From positions 1,302,001 to 1,366,000 of the forward strand of contig OW818662.1 in the NCBI GenBank assembly GCA_942492915.1: DNA of 64,000 nucleotides. The letters are read 5' to 3'. Each line of letters begins with the position of its first letter. The stretch's first letter is position 1. The translations under genes were made by a program, and so were the position numbers. Origin of the DNA: Turneriella sp942492915 (GTDB taxonomy: Bacteria > Spirochaetota > Leptospiria > Turneriellales > Turneriellaceae). Shown here piece by piece: positions 27,669-36,048 of this stretch. The notes beneath the pieces were generated by a model, which was given only the letters and a program-made list of their open reading frames with translations, searched no databases and was not told the DNA's origin.

Positions 27669-27862
27669 GCACAACGTTGGTTTTACCTTGACGTTTTTGC
27701 TTGTGACGTCTTCGGCACAAGCAAAAATGTGCCCGAAGCGCCTGCCCGAGCCCGCCAATGCAGGCCCACTGGCCGGCGGGCGCAGGGCATCTTTGGCGCG
27801 GAGTGGCCGAGCACACGACCCAGCGGAGCGGTCGTGCGCGCAGCAGGTAAAACTTGTTGTCG
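27669..27862 (-). repeat. attC 6
   Basis: R'' GCACAAC, R' GTTGTCG; outer TTTTACC/GGTAAAA; H1 class P with TTTTTGCTTGTG stem; H2 class 1; H3 class y. 194 bp. Confidence 0.85.
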
Positions 27863-27875
27863 GCCGTTGTTGCGG

Positions 27876-27904
27876 GCTTGCGTGGCTAGGATGGCCACGC
27901 AAGC
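27876..27904 (+). repeat. c6 left hairpin
   Basis: Eleven-bp stem GCTTGCGTGGC/GCCACGCAAGC, loop TAGGATG. It abuts the stop codon of the c6 gene. Confidence 0.65.
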
Positions 27905-28438
27905 TTATGCGTCAAATATATCAATAAATATAGGCTCGTCTTCGGCCGGTTTAAAGATGGAATTCAGGATATTCCAACAGATTTCTGTCGCCTCCAAAAT
28001 GCAACTTTCTCTCGACCCATGAAGGGTGCGACTGTAATTGGGAGAAGGTTGCTTCAGTGTTATGTTCGGAATTTCTCCTGGGGATTGAAAGCCAAGCCTT
28101 CTTAGGATGTCTTTCTGAGCTGAAGTGTAGCTAGTGGAATTTTGCACCTCGCAGAACAGCTCGGTCGTACCAGGCTGTATCATGAACTGTATATACGATT
28201 CTTCAGTATTTAGGGAAGCGTGCCGCATGTTTTCACTAAAACTGTAAAGGGTATGAAGATTCTCTGCGATGAATCGTCGCATCTCTTCAGGCTCATTGGA
28301 ATACCATGAGGTTGTGATTACCTTACCCCGATTTCTCTCCAGTATGTCCCTTCGGCGCTTTAATAGCGCAGGCACAATATAAAGAACTGCCAATATTAAG
28401 ATTGAAATTACCCAACTTGGCGTTTGTTCAATGTTCAT
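27905..28438 (-). CDS. c6: membrane-anchored hypothetical protein
   Basis: 177 residues from the Met at 28438 (MNIEQTPSWVISILILAVLYIV). One N-terminal membrane helix followed by KRRR and a soluble domain. The frame extends upstream to 28516, but that part runs through the right hairpin. Function unknown. Confidence 0.6.
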   Translation of the reverse strand: MNIEQTPSWVISILILAVLYIVPALLKRRRDILERNRGKVITTSWYSNEPEEMRRFIAENLHTLYSFSENMRHASLNTEESYIQFMIQPGTTELFCEVQNSTSYTSAQKDILRRLGFQSPGEIPNITLKQPSPNYSRTLHGSRESCILEATEICWNILNSIFKPAEDEPIFIDIFDA

Positions 28439-28478
28439 TCCAAAATACCAATGGCCATACTTGTTCGCCCCGATCCAG

Positions 28479-28498
28479 GGTCCGCACGGATGCGGGCC
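28479..28498 (+). repeat. c6 right ANGGAN hairpin
   Basis: Seven-bp stem GGTCCGC/GCGGGCC (one T.G pair), hexaloop ACGGAT. Confidence 0.6.
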
Positions 28499-28520
28499 GA
28501 TAACAATCCGCAACAATGGC

Positions 28521-28713
28521 CGACAACGTTGATTTTATTTGACGTTTTGGCTTGTGTCGTCTTCGGCACAAGCCAAAATGTGTCGTAGGTGACTGCATGG
28601 CGCCCGCCAATTAAGCTCGATAGAGCGCGGGCGTCCATGCATCTTCGTCACCGGAGACCGAGCACGCGAGCCAACGAAGTGCTCGCGCGCGCAGCAAATA
28701 AAATTTGTTGTCT
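28521..28713 (-). repeat. attC 7, chimeric
   Basis: R'' CGACAAC, R' GTTGTCT; outer stem TTTTATTTG/CAAATAAAA, both strands changed together; H1 class P joined to H2 class 2 and an H3 of class y with GCGAGC..GCTCGC. This mix occurs in no other site here. 193 bp. Confidence 0.83.
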
Positions 28714-28734
28714 GCAGTGTTTAGCTTACGTTAG

Positions 28735-28762
28735 CCGCCGAAGCCATGGAGGGCGTAGGCGG
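28735..28762 (+). repeat. c7 left ANGGAN hairpin
   Basis: CCGCC/GGCGG outer stem, 3x3 loop gaa/gta, GCC/GGC inner stem, hexaloop ATGGAG. Confidence 0.65.
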
Positions 28763-28835
28763 ACATTCTTTGCAAAGCTCTAATAAACCAGAGAAAAGGT
28801 GGACGGCAAGATTAGCTGTATGTACAATGTACTAT

Positions 28836-29120
28836 ATGAAGTTAGCGTTCACCTGGGACGAGAATAAGAACGCTTCCAATAAACAAAAACATGGAGTTTC
28901 CTTTGAGGAAGCCTCGACAATTTTTAACAGCAGTCCGCTAGAGATATTCGAAGACCCTGATCATTCGGATGCAGAAGATCGGTATATTGCCGTAGGGTTC
29001 AGTGATAAAGCTCGGGCACTGATTGTCGTCCATTGTGAAAATAATGTTGGTACTGAAATTCGCATCATATCAGCGAGGAAAGCTACGAATAAAGAAAGGA
29101 CTGAAGTCTTTGGGGGTTGA
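28836..29120 (+). CDS. brnT: c7: BrnT-family ribonuclease toxin
   Basis: 94 residues: FTWDENKNASNKQKHGVSFEEASTIF, DRYIAVGFSDKARALIVVH and IRIISARKATNKER are the DUF497/BrnT signature. The frame is open from 28746, but MKLAFTWDE at 28836 is the usual BrnT start. Just before it lies GTACaatGTAC, a plausible autoregulatory operator. Plus strand, against array polarity. Confidence 0.92.
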   Translation: MKLAFTWDENKNASNKQKHGVSFEEASTIFNSSPLEIFEDPDHSDAEDRYIAVGFSDKARALIVVHCENNVGTEIRIISARKATNKERTEVFGG

Positions 29121-29123
29121 ATT

Positions 29124-29369
29124 ATGAGAAAAGAATATGATTTTGCAAAATTGAAAAAGGCGAAGCCGAAATACCTGAAGCACCTGAAGGAACCAGTTAC
29201 CATCCGTTTAGAGCCGCAAATTATCACGTATTTCAAAAGTTTGGCCGAGAAAACAGGGCTCCCGTATCAGTCTCTACTGAATTTTGTTTTGAGGGACTAT
29301 GCGAATGAGCACAGGGTGCCCAGTGCAAATTGGGGCGTGCCTACCGTTAAGAGTGCCAAGTCAAAGTAG
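29124..29369 (+). CDS. brnA: c7: BrnA-like antitoxin
   Basis: 81 residues, 3 bp after brnT. TIRLEPQIITYFKSLAEKTGLPYQSLLNFVLRDY is the ribbon-helix-helix CopG-like fold of BrnA antitoxins, which bind DNA and the toxin. Confidence 0.88.
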   Translation: MRKEYDFAKLKKAKPKYLKHLKEPVTIRLEPQIITYFKSLAEKTGLPYQSLLNFVLRDYANEHRVPSANWGVPTVKSAKSK

Positions 29370-29401
29370 CAAAAAAGAAAACATTTTTGAAATCTTCGCT
29401 A

Positions 29402-29417
29402 CCGACAGGGATGTCGG
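29402..29417 (+). repeat. c7 right ANGGAN hairpin
   Basis: Stem CCGAC/GTCGG, hexaloop AGGGAT; the core ACAGGGATGT equals the DNA form of the CsrA SELEX core ACARGGAUGU. Confidence 0.68.
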
Positions 29418-29444
29418 GAGCTCTTTCTCTTTGCTAAACATTGC

Positions 29445-29658
29445 AGACAACGCGGAATTTACCTGACGTTTGGTGACGCTTGTGTCATTATTTCAATCTG
29501 TAAAGCCATTTTGCGTCACCAAATGTGCCCGGAGCGCCTGCCTGAGGAGCACAAAACAAGCGTCCCGCTTGTGCGACGAAGGTATCTTTGGCGCGTAGGG
29601 CCGAGCACGCGAGGAGCTACGGCACCGCAGCGAGCGCAGCAGGTAAATTTTGTTGTAC
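29445..29658 (-). repeat. attC 8
   Basis: R'' AGACAAC, R' GTTGTAC; outer AATTTACC/GGTAAATT; H1 class R; H2 class 3 (ACAAGCG-tcc-CGCTTGT); H3 class x. 214 bp. Confidence 0.84.
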
Positions 29659-29688
29659 GCCGTTGCCGTTCGGTAAATAGCCATGATC

Positions 29689-30093
29689 TTAAGCTGTCTT
29701 GTTGAGATATTTATTTTGTTTTAGGAGTTTAGTGGTTTTCCGCCAAAATGGAAATATGAATAGACCCACCTCGCTGTCTTCGACCCATTGACCCTCGCTA
29801 AAGGTTTCTAATTGCCATTTATAGGGGAAGGTGCCTTTAGTCGAAACGGCCAACCTGCTCTTATCTCCCAGCCCCATCGCAAAGCAATTTATGGCTTCTT
29901 CTTTCGATTCGAAGGTTTCATGCCAGCCTTCGAATGAAACTGTAAAACTCGTCGGGCCATCAATAGCAAATGAGACCTCGAAATTCGACTCTTCTTTCGG
30001 CTCTATTGTTAAATAGTTTTCGGATGTCTGATACTTGAGCTCAGGGTATTTCTTCAGCTTTTCTTTTATCTCTTCTATCGGTTCATTATTCAT
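29689..30093 (-). CDS. c8: hypothetical protein
   Basis: 134 residues from MNNEPIEEIKEKLKKYPEL. Alternating strands (TIEPKEESNFEVSFAIDGPT, SFTVSFEGWHETFESKEEA) suggest a small alpha/beta cytoplasmic protein. Sole gene of a compact cassette without bracketing hairpins. Confidence 0.55.
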   Translation of the reverse strand: MNNEPIEEIKEKLKKYPELKYQTSENYLTIEPKEESNFEVSFAIDGPTSFTVSFEGWHETFESKEEAINCFAMGLGDKSRLAVSTKGTFPYKWQLETFSEGQWVEDSEVGLFIFPFWRKTTKLLKQNKYLNKTA

Positions 30094-30118
30094 AAAAAAT
30101 TCTCTTTCCGGCAATGGC

Positions 30119-30312
30119 GTACAACGCGGGTTTTACCTTGACGTTTTGGCTTGTGGCGTCTTCGCCGCAAGCCAAAATGTGCCCGAAGCGCTTGCCCGAG
30201 CCCGCCAATGCAGGCCCACAGGCCGGCGGGCGCAGGGCATCTTTGGCGCGGAGCGGCCGAGCACACGACCCAACGCAGTGGTCGTGCGCGCAGCAGGTAA
30301 AACTTGTTGTGC
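30119..30312 (-). repeat. attC 9
   Basis: R'' GTACAAC, R' GTTGTGC; outer TTTTACC/GGTAAAA; H1 class P; H2 class 1; H3 class y with ACGACC/GGTCGT. 194 bp. Confidence 0.85.
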
Positions 30313-30322
30313 GCTGGCGATG

Positions 30323-31489
30323 CTAGTTTCGCAGCCTCATTTGAATGGATTTATTCCATTCCTCTTGGTATTTTGCTGGGATCGTCAAGGAGTCTATTTG
30401 CTCAACTAAATCGGTGGTCAAATCAATGATCTTGAAGACACCAGAAATGTATTCGACTTTGTTAGTAGAGATTCCTGTACCAGGGCCTTCGTCAGTTGAG
30501 AAAGTGCCCGCACAGATGGGCAGTTTCTTGTAGACGTAGATTCGCTGCCGATCCGCTGAGATTCTGGATTCATTGGAAGCCCAGGGACCCTCAAAGCACG
30601 AACCCTCGTATTTGCTTATGTCGAATCGATAGGCCACGGTTGTTTGGCCTTTTGGGGTTAGGTATACTAAGTTACCAATGTTACCGCAGCAGCAGACGCA
30701 AAAATGCGCTTCCGTAACAAGATGCCGTGGGATTTCCGGGTCGGTCTTGACCACTAGTTCATGTTCAGCTTCAACAGTGTAAAAACGCCCATCCTGTGCA
30801 ATGCGCACTTGGCCTAGATTCTTAGCTAATGATTCGTAGCATTCAGGCGCCGGCCTGGTGAATGCAAACGCGGTATTGTCCAAAATTGACTTTGCATTCG
30901 TAGGTGGTTTCTCACTTGGTTTCAAAGGCATAGGGTCAGACTTCAAGCTTACTCTTTCGAGTTTGAGCTCGTCCTTTGAGTTGCCAGTTAGGACAAATCC
31001 AGAAAAAACCCAGCCTTGTTTCCCGTTGTGGTCAATCTTTAACCAAAAGCCCCGACGACCCTGAATTTCCATTACGTCATTTTTTACATCCAGAATGGAA
31101 CCCTTTGCTTCGAATGGTATGACAGTAATTATGGTCGAATTCGTACCTGGTCCCTGACGTAAATTGAGACCTGCTTTTGTCACGATCATATAAAATTTAG
31201 ATATGCCGGAAAACGACAAATCCTTTTCAGAAACCCACAGAGTTTCATTTTGAAATTTGGCTTTGAACCAAGGGTCTCGGTAATTCCCAAAACGCTTTTC
31301 CGAATTGGCAAAAACCTCAATCACGGACCCAAACGGTGCACGGACTATCTGATCACTTTCTGGCCACGGCTTGAGTGGTTCAGTTCTTTGCAGCTGAATG
31401 CCGCTCAGTTCGTTGACATAAGCCTTCTTAATTTGCTTCGGGCCACAATAAGCTACGATAATTAATGTAAGAGAAACAATTCCTTTCAT
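30323..31489 (-). CDS. c9: lipoprotein with bacterial SH3 domains
   Basis: 388 residues from MKGIVSLTLIIVAYCGPKQ, with Cys at the signal cleavage site (lipobox AYCG). Two SH3b-like regions follow, the second clear: YMIVTKAGLNLRQGPGTNS, then GFWLKIDHNGKQGWVFSGFVL. The C-terminal half has Cys-rich ATEAHFCVCCCGNIGNLVY-like sequence. A paralogue is in c21. Envelope-located; SH3b domains often bind peptidoglycan. Confidence 0.78.
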   Translation of the reverse strand: MKGIVSLTLIIVAYCGPKQIKKAYVNELSGIQLQRTEPLKPWPESDQIVRAPFGSVIEVFANSEKRFGNYRDPWFKAKFQNETLWVSEKDLSFSGISKFYMIVTKAGLNLRQGPGTNSTIITVIPFEAKGSILDVKNDVMEIQGRRGFWLKIDHNGKQGWVFSGFVLTGNSKDELKLERVSLKSDPMPLKPSEKPPTNAKSILDNTAFAFTRPAPECYESLAKNLGQVRIAQDGRFYTVEAEHELVVKTDPEIPRHLVTEAHFCVCCCGNIGNLVYLTPKGQTTVAYRFDISKYEGSCFEGPWASNESRISADRQRIYVYKKLPICAGTFSTDEGPGTGISTNKVEYISGVFKIIDLTTDLVEQIDSLTIPAKYQEEWNKSIQMRLRN

Positions 31490-31511
31490 AGGTCTCCTTT
31501 GCATCGCTTGC

Positions 31512-31705
31512 GCACAACGTTGGTTTTACCTTGACGTTTTTGCTTGTGGCTTCTTAGACACAAGCAAAAATGTGCCCGAAGCGCCTGCCCGAGCCCGCCA
31601 ATGCAGGCCCACAGGCCGGCGGGCGCCGGGCATCTTTGGCGCGGAGTGGCCGAGCACGCGACCCAACGAAGTGGTCGCGCGCGCAGCAGGTATAACTTGT
31701 TGTCT
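31512..31705 (-). repeat. attC 10
   Basis: R'' GCACAAC, R' GTTGTCT; outer TTTTACC with GGTATAA (one mismatch); H1 class P (TTTTTGCTTGTG); H2 class 1; H3 class y. 194 bp. Confidence 0.84.
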
Positions 31706-31724
31706 GAAGTAATTTCGCCTGTGA

Positions 31725-31745
31725 GCCCCGGCACGACGGCGGGGC
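31725..31745 (+). repeat. c10 left hairpin, degenerate
   Basis: Stem GCCCCG/CGGGGC with loop containing ACGAC, one G short of ANGGAN. Confidence 0.4.
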
Positions 31746-31860
31746 GAAACCCTGTGGGTATTAGTCTATTGGTTTTGTCTGCGCCAACACATAGTCGTGC
31801 TCGTTGTCCCAGGGGTCAAAATAGGCTTTACGCGAAGACATATGCAGTTTCAAGCGGATC

Positions 31861-32292
31861 ATGCTCTATTTCGCGAGATATTCATGGCTGCTAATATTCG
31901 CCTTGTCCATATTCGGATGTGTTGAGGGACAGTTCACCGGGGCAAAGTATCCACCGAGTAAACCGGAAGCCGGCAGCCGCAGCTCTATAAGCAATAACGT
32001 TCAGTGTTATGAATCACGGAAATTGAAGATATTTCAAGTGATAGATCATGGGATACTCGCACGTATATGCCCCACGGAATATCCAAGTTACTATAGGAAT
32101 GAATTCGAAGCTTGCCTAACAGAAGGCGAATTAGTATATATGTCTGTCAAGGCAAACGAAAATGATTTCGTAGATGACCAACAAGTAACTCTAGCAAGTA
32201 ATCAATGCTTCATACCAGACGGCGTCTTTAGCTATACGACAAGCAAAGACATACCAAAGCGCGTGCGCAAGATTAGAATTGCTAATATTTAG
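31861..32292 (+). CDS. c10: lipoprotein, paralogue of c42
   Basis: 143 residues. Signal LLIFALSIFGCVEGQF with a lipobox Cys. Shared with c42 are CVEGQF, CPTEYPSYY-N-FEAC, VYMSVKANENDFVDDQ and NQCFIPDGVFSYTT, with four conserved cysteines in the mature part. Plus strand like its paralogue. Family unknown. Confidence 0.7.
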   Translation: MLYFARYSWLLIFALSIFGCVEGQFTGAKYPPSKPEAGSRSSISNNVQCYESRKLKIFQVIDHGILARICPTEYPSYYRNEFEACLTEGELVYMSVKANENDFVDDQQVTLASNQCFIPDGVFSYTTSKDIPKRVRKIRIANI

Positions 32293-32383
32293 ATCTAGTT
32301 TTGCGCTTCAATTTGATTGAAGCTTTGTCGCGACAGACCTAAATCAATTCTGATCACCAAGAATAATGCCGTAAAGTGAGATG

Positions 32384-32403
32384 CGTCGGCACGGATGCCG
32401 ACG
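32384..32403 (+). repeat. c10 right ANGGAN hairpin
   Basis: Stem CGTCGGC/GCCGACG, hexaloop ACGGAT. Confidence 0.65.
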
Positions 32404-32426
32404 GAAGACAAAGGCGAAATTATTTC

Positions 32427-32645
32427 AGGCAACGTTGGATTTACGAGAAGTTTTGGCGGCGCACTATGTCAATTATTTAATACGGTAAAGGCATATTTAG
32501 CCGCCAAAATTTGCCCGAAGTGCCTGCCCGAGCCCGCCAATGCAGGCCCATTGGCCGGCGGGCGCAGGGCATCTTTGGCACGTAGGGCCGAGCACCCGAG
32601 GAGCTACGGCACCGCAGGGAGCGCAGCTCGTAAATCTTGTTGTCG
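32427..32645 (-). repeat. attC 11
   Basis: R'' AGGCAAC, R' GTTGTCG; outer stem TTTACGAG/CTCGTAAA, where both strands differ from the common TTTACCTG/CAGGTAAA; H1 class S (TTTTGGCGGC/GCCGCCAAAA); H2 class 1; H3 class z. 219 bp. Confidence 0.85.
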
Positions 32646-32674
32646 GTAGTAAACGCTTCGGTGAATGCCACGAA

Positions 32675-32693
32675 CCTCGACAGGAAGTCGAGG
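32675..32693 (+). repeat. c11 left hairpin
   Basis: Stem CCTCGAC/GTCGAGG, five-base loop AGGAA. Confidence 0.5.
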
Positions 32694-32710
32694 TGAGGGA
32701 AGTGTCTTCT

Positions 32711-33430
32711 CTAGAGTTTTCTTGTGAAGCGGCATCTCGGAAACCTCTCACAACCGAGAAAGCGCGTTCTAAAGAGAAAACGTCGCGGGCCTATTCTTTT
32801 GACTAACTTAGCGCCGCAGCGTGGACATATCGTCTTTGAACTATGTCTCTGCTTAAGTGACTTTACATGAGCTTTGGCAGTCAGAGTTGATTCTGCAAAA
32901 TGCTTATTCAAGTTAGCCAAAATCTCATTTACCTCTGTGTTTGAGAAAATCGGTTCTCGAAAGCTTCGTATGTATGACCTTACACCCCGTCTGAGAACAT
33001 TTGGGGGCATCTTTGTCTTGAATTTGCAATGCCCAGAAAAGTATGCTATTGTGTGAATTCTTGTTTCTGGAATCTTAAGGAATTTTGCGAGGGATTTCTT
33101 TTGGCTATAAGCCTGCCGTAGAGGGTTTTGGAAGGTGTATTTCTTGCCATATATGACCTGAGTCCATTCTGCCTGACCGCCTGAGCCAAATATCCAACCT
33201 TTTTTGTTCTTGGTTTCGATAATGAAGATGCCGTACTCCGAAACTAACAGGTGATCGAGCTGTGAAGTGCCGAATTTGGCTGGAATAATAAGGTCATGGT
33301 ACCTGTGGTAAATCTTGTTGTCTAAGGTTAACCAAAGTCTAAACCCGACTTTCTTTTCACCGAACCAACCGCGCAAGCGGCTGATTGGATTTCCAAAGAG
33401 CCAAGACATGATTTTCTTTTCAAGCGACAT
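32711..33430 (-). CDS. c11: NERD-domain protein with C-terminal zinc finger
   Basis: 239 residues. NERD (nuclease-related) domain at about 20-130: GWFGEKKVGFRLW, GTSQLDHLLVSEYGIFIIETKNKKGWIFG (the D...ExK of a restriction-like fold), QNPLRQAYSQKKSL. C-terminal ICPRCGAKLVKRIGPR...FLGCERFPRC is a topoisomerase-type zinc ribbon. Such proteins are often in defence or DNA-processing contexts. Confidence 0.85.
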   Translation of the reverse strand: MSLEKKIMSWLFGNPISRLRGWFGEKKVGFRLWLTLDNKIYHRYHDLIIPAKFGTSQLDHLLVSEYGIFIIETKNKKGWIFGSGGQAEWTQVIYGKKYTFQNPLRQAYSQKKSLAKFLKIPETRIHTIAYFSGHCKFKTKMPPNVLRRGVRSYIRSFREPIFSNTEVNEILANLNKHFAESTLTAKAHVKSLKQRHSSKTICPRCGAKLVKRIGPRRFLFRTRFLGCERFPRCRFTRKL

Positions 33431-33484
33431 GGAATACTAATAAGCAGCTAACCATGCACGGAGTCAACCAACTACGCCTGGCGA

Positions 33485-33497
33485 GCACAGGACGTGC
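33485..33497 (+). repeat. c11 right hairpin, weak
   Basis: GCAC/GTGC stem, loop AGGAC. Confidence 0.35.
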
Positions 33498-33524
33498 GAG
33501 CCCAATGCTCTTTGCGTTTATTGC

Positions 33525-33718
33525 CGACAACGCGGGTTTTACCTTGACGTTTTGGCTTGTGGCGTCTTCGCCGCAAGCCAAAATGTGCCCGGAGCGCCTG
33601 CCCGAGCCCGCCAATGCAGGCCCACAGGCCGGCGGGCGCAGGGCATCTTTGGCGCGGAGCGGCCGAGCACACGACCCAACGAAGTGGTCGTGCGCGCAGC
33701 AGGTAAAACTTGTTCTCG
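33525..33718 (-). repeat. attC 12
   Basis: R'' CGACAAC, R' GTTCTCG; outer TTTTACC/GGTAAAA; H1 P; H2 1; H3 y (ACGACC/GGTCGT). 194 bp. Confidence 0.85.
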
Positions 33719-33736
33719 GCCGTTGTCGGTTCGGGT

Positions 33737-33760
33737 GGTTTGGCCAAGGATGGCCAAACC
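33737..33760 (+). repeat. c12 left ANGGAN hairpin
   Basis: Nine-bp stem GGTTTGGCC/GGCCAAACC, hexaloop AAGGAT. Confidence 0.7.
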
Positions 33761-33820
33761 AATTATTCAGTACAATCTTCCGGCTTCTTTTTCCTGATTT
33801 TAAGGGTTCGGCTTCAAAGT

Positions 33821-34099
33821 TCATAACTTACCCAAGAGTACCAAATAAATGGTATTTAGGGGAATCATGACACCGAAGCAGATTAGCCATGATCGTTTGG
33901 GATTGTTGGCCAGTATTGGCAAATAGACCAAAAAGAAGATCACAATTGAGCCAATAACAGCTGCAATGCGCATATACAATGTACCCAGCCACTCGGAATG
34001 ATAGTCATTAGTAAGCCAAAGGAAGAAAGCGGCTTCAAGCAGATTGGTCCCAAGAGCCGCGAATAGGAGCTTCAATGATTCACCAGGCTTTGGTGCCAT
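33821..34099 (-). CDS. c12: small membrane protein
   Basis: 92 residues with two or three hydrophobic helices (LLFAALGTNLLEAAFFLWL, IAAVIGSIVIFFLVYLPIL, LICFGVMIPLNTIYLVLL). No family recognised. Confidence 0.6.
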   Translation of the reverse strand: MAPKPGESLKLLFAALGTNLLEAAFFLWLTNDYHSEWLGTLYMRIAAVIGSIVIFFLVYLPILANNPKRSWLICFGVMIPLNTIYLVLLGKL

Positions 34100-34197
34100 A
34101 ATACCGCTTTTAATTCTCTATTCATATTGGCACACCTAAGTTGTGTAGAGTAGTCTAAGTTAATTTGATGTGAATTGTATCTGAATAACCGAAAAAG

Positions 34198-34217
34198 CAC
34201 CCGCAAGGATGCGGGTG
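34198..34217 (+). repeat. c12 right ANGGAN hairpin
   Basis: Stem CACCCGC/GCGGGTG, hexaloop AAGGAT. Confidence 0.7.
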
Positions 34218-34244
34218 AGAGCTTAAAATCTTACCGACAATGGC

Positions 34245-34438
34245 CGAGAACGCGGGTTTTACCTTGACGTTTTTGCTTGTGACTTCTTAGGCACAAGCAA
34301 AAATGTGCCCGGAGCGCCTGCCCGAGCCCGCCAATGCAGGCCCATTGGCCGGCGGGCGCAGGGCATCTTCGGCGCGGAGTGGCCGAGCACACGACCCAAC
34401 GAAGTGGTCGTGCGCGCAGCAGGTAAAACTTGTTCTCT
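34245..34438 (-). repeat. attC 13
   Basis: R'' CGAGAAC, R' GTTCTCT; outer TTTTACC/GGTAAAA; H1 P (TTTTTGCTTGTG); H2 1; H3 y. 194 bp. Confidence 0.85.
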
Positions 34439-34453
34439 GCCGTTATTGCGCGA

Positions 34454-34483
34454 GGTCGCTTGGGCACGGAGGGCTAAGCGACC
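34454..34483 (+). repeat. c13 left ANGGAN hairpin
   Basis: Eight-bp stem GGTCGCTT/AAGCGACC, then an irregular inner part and ACGGAG in the loop. Confidence 0.55.
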
Positions 34484-34614
34484 CAGGTACCAATGCTCCA
34501 GCAAAACTTGGCTTTTCCGGCCGTTTCAATGAAAATACGATTTACCGTAGGCTGTTTGTCACATAACAGTCAATAACCTGAAAAATCTCAGAAAATGACT
34601 AAGGAAGAAAGTGC

Positions 34615-34953
34615 TTGGATGCTAGATTAAGGAAATTTTTGAAATTTGAGAAAGTCTCATCTCTAATGTTGGTAGTATGTCTTTGTTCTGCCCTCGCCGC
34701 TGTTGTTGTGGCAGTAATCCTAAAAAACCTAGGCCGAGAAGACACAGTTGCGTATGGAATAGCGGGTGTAGTCGCAGTTGCTTCCGCTTTATTGGGATTT
34801 CCGATAGGATTTTGGATAGCTGGTCGAGTTAGGCATTGTCCGAAGTGCGAGACTGAGATGCAGCCAGTTAATGATAGATCGACTCTATCCTTTAAATGCC
34901 CGGCTTGCGGTTTTGAATTCAATACGTATTTGGATAATACAAGCGGTAGTTGA
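34615..34953 (+). CDS. c13: membrane protein with zinc ribbon
   Basis: 112 residues: two membrane helices (LMLVVCLCSALAAVVVAVIL, AVASALLGFPIGFWIAG) and a C-terminal CPKCETEM...FKCPACGFEF zinc ribbon. Plus strand. Function unknown. Confidence 0.65.
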   Translation: MDARLRKFLKFEKVSSLMLVVCLCSALAAVVVAVILKNLGREDTVAYGIAGVVAVASALLGFPIGFWIAGRVRHCPKCETEMQPVNDRSTLSFKCPACGFEFNTYLDNTSGS

Positions 34954-34979
34954 TCTTCTTGACCAACCTTGGTATAGTG

Positions 34980-34999
34980 CGCTCGCATGGACGCGAGCG
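34980..34999 (+). repeat. c13 right ANGGAN hairpin
   Basis: Stem CGCTCGC/GCGAGCG, hexaloop ATGGAC. Confidence 0.68.
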
Positions 35000-35021
35000 G
35001 AATTGAGCGCGCAATAATGGC

Positions 35022-35215
35022 AGAGAACGCGGGTTTTACCTTGACGTTTTGGCTTGTGGCGTCTTCGCCGCAAGCCAAAATGTGCCCGGAGCGCCTGCCC
35101 GAGCCCGCCAATGCAGGCCCACTGGCCGGCGGGCGCAGGGCATCTTTGGCGCGGAGTGGCCGAGCACACGACCCAACGAAGTGGTCGTGCGCGCAGCAGG
35201 TAAAACTTGTTAGGC
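35022..35215 (-). repeat. attC 14
   Basis: R'' AGAGAAC, R' GTTAGGC (fits GTTRRRY); outer TTTTACC/GGTAAAA; H1 P; H2 1; H3 y. 194 bp. Confidence 0.86.
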
Positions 35216-35235
35216 GCAGTATCGCATGGGAAGAG

Positions 35236-35259
35236 GCCATTGCCACGGATGGCAATGGC
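35236..35259 (+). repeat. c14 left ANGGAN hairpin
   Basis: Nine-bp stem GCCATTGCC/GGCAATGGC, hexaloop ACGGAT. Confidence 0.7.
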
Positions 35260-35260
35260 G

Positions 35261-35662
35261 TTATACACCCTTCTTTTTTAGTTCAGCCAAAAAGCCAGCG
35301 ACAGTGACAACCGGTATATGGAACCCTGTCATTTCTCGCAAATCTTTGTCGCCACTTATAATAAAATTGGCTTTTCCCGCATGGGCTGCATTAAGGAATT
35401 TATTATCATCAGCATCTCTGCACAAAGTAAATTTTTGAGTAGTTTCAACGAAAATGCCAAATTCTCGGAAATATGTCCGCCATTCCGTTGCTAAGGCTTC
35501 ATCTTTGGAAAAGCTGAACACCGACCTTTTGTATTCAAACAGAATCTCGGTCGTGACGATTACATCGATTTGACCCTGCTTTATTAGATTGAGCAATTCC
35601 AGCGGCTTGCCGCCGAAGAAAACCGCTGAAATCAGCAGGTTTGTATCAAAGACTATTCGCAA
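35261..35662 (-). CDS. c14: PIN-domain toxin (COG1569-like)
   Basis: 133 residues. MRIVFDTNLLISAVFFGGKP, TTEILFEYKR, CRDADDNKFLNAAHAG and FIISGDKDL carry the four acidic residues of the PIN ribonuclease site in the COG1569 pattern. Overlaps the upstream AbrB-like gene by 17 bp. Confidence 0.88.
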   Translation of the reverse strand: MRIVFDTNLLISAVFFGGKPLELLNLIKQGQIDVIVTTEILFEYKRSVFSFSKDEALATEWRTYFREFGIFVETTQKFTLCRDADDNKFLNAAHAGKANFIISGDKDLREMTGFHIPVVTVAGFLAELKKKGV

Positions 35663-35924
35663 TTTTCTTCTTTCGAGCTGTTTTTACGGCTACGGGAATA
35701 TCACTTTTCTTCAGCTTCTTACGCTTTCTAATCTCTTGACTGCGCGCAATAAGATCGTTGAATTTCGATATTCTCGGCGATTCAATTTTCTGCAGAAGGA
35801 CATTTTTACCATCAGTCATAATAGCCATCTTTGTACCCACCGCAAGAGCCAGTCGCTTACGAATCTGGGTTGGAATGACGATTTGCCCCTTTGATGAAAG
35901 GCTTGTTATTTCGTATTTTTTCAT
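35646..35924 (-). CDS. c14: AbrB/MazE-like antitoxin
   Basis: 92 residues. SSKGQIVIPTQIRKRLAL is the swapped-hairpin AbrB DNA-binding signature; the basic C-terminal half likely binds the PIN partner. Upstream of and overlapping the toxin. Confidence 0.88.
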   Translation of the reverse strand: MKKYEITSLSSKGQIVIPTQIRKRLALAVGTKMAIMTDGKNVLLQKIESPRISKFNDLIARSQEIRKRKKLKKSDIPVAVKTARKKKIANSL

Positions 35925-35992
35925 GAATGTAAGACCTTCTTACCTTAGGAGATTATACCGTCTATGAATATTTGTCCACTAATTGTGAAGTT

Positions 35993-36014
35993 TCGCTGCT
36001 AAGGAGGGCAGCGA
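35993..36014 (+). repeat. c14 right ANGGAN hairpin
   Basis: Stem TCGCTGC/GCAGCGA, AAGGAG in the loop. Confidence 0.62.
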
Positions 36015-36048
36015 TGCGGGAATCTTCAAAAGTCTTTTGCGATATTGC

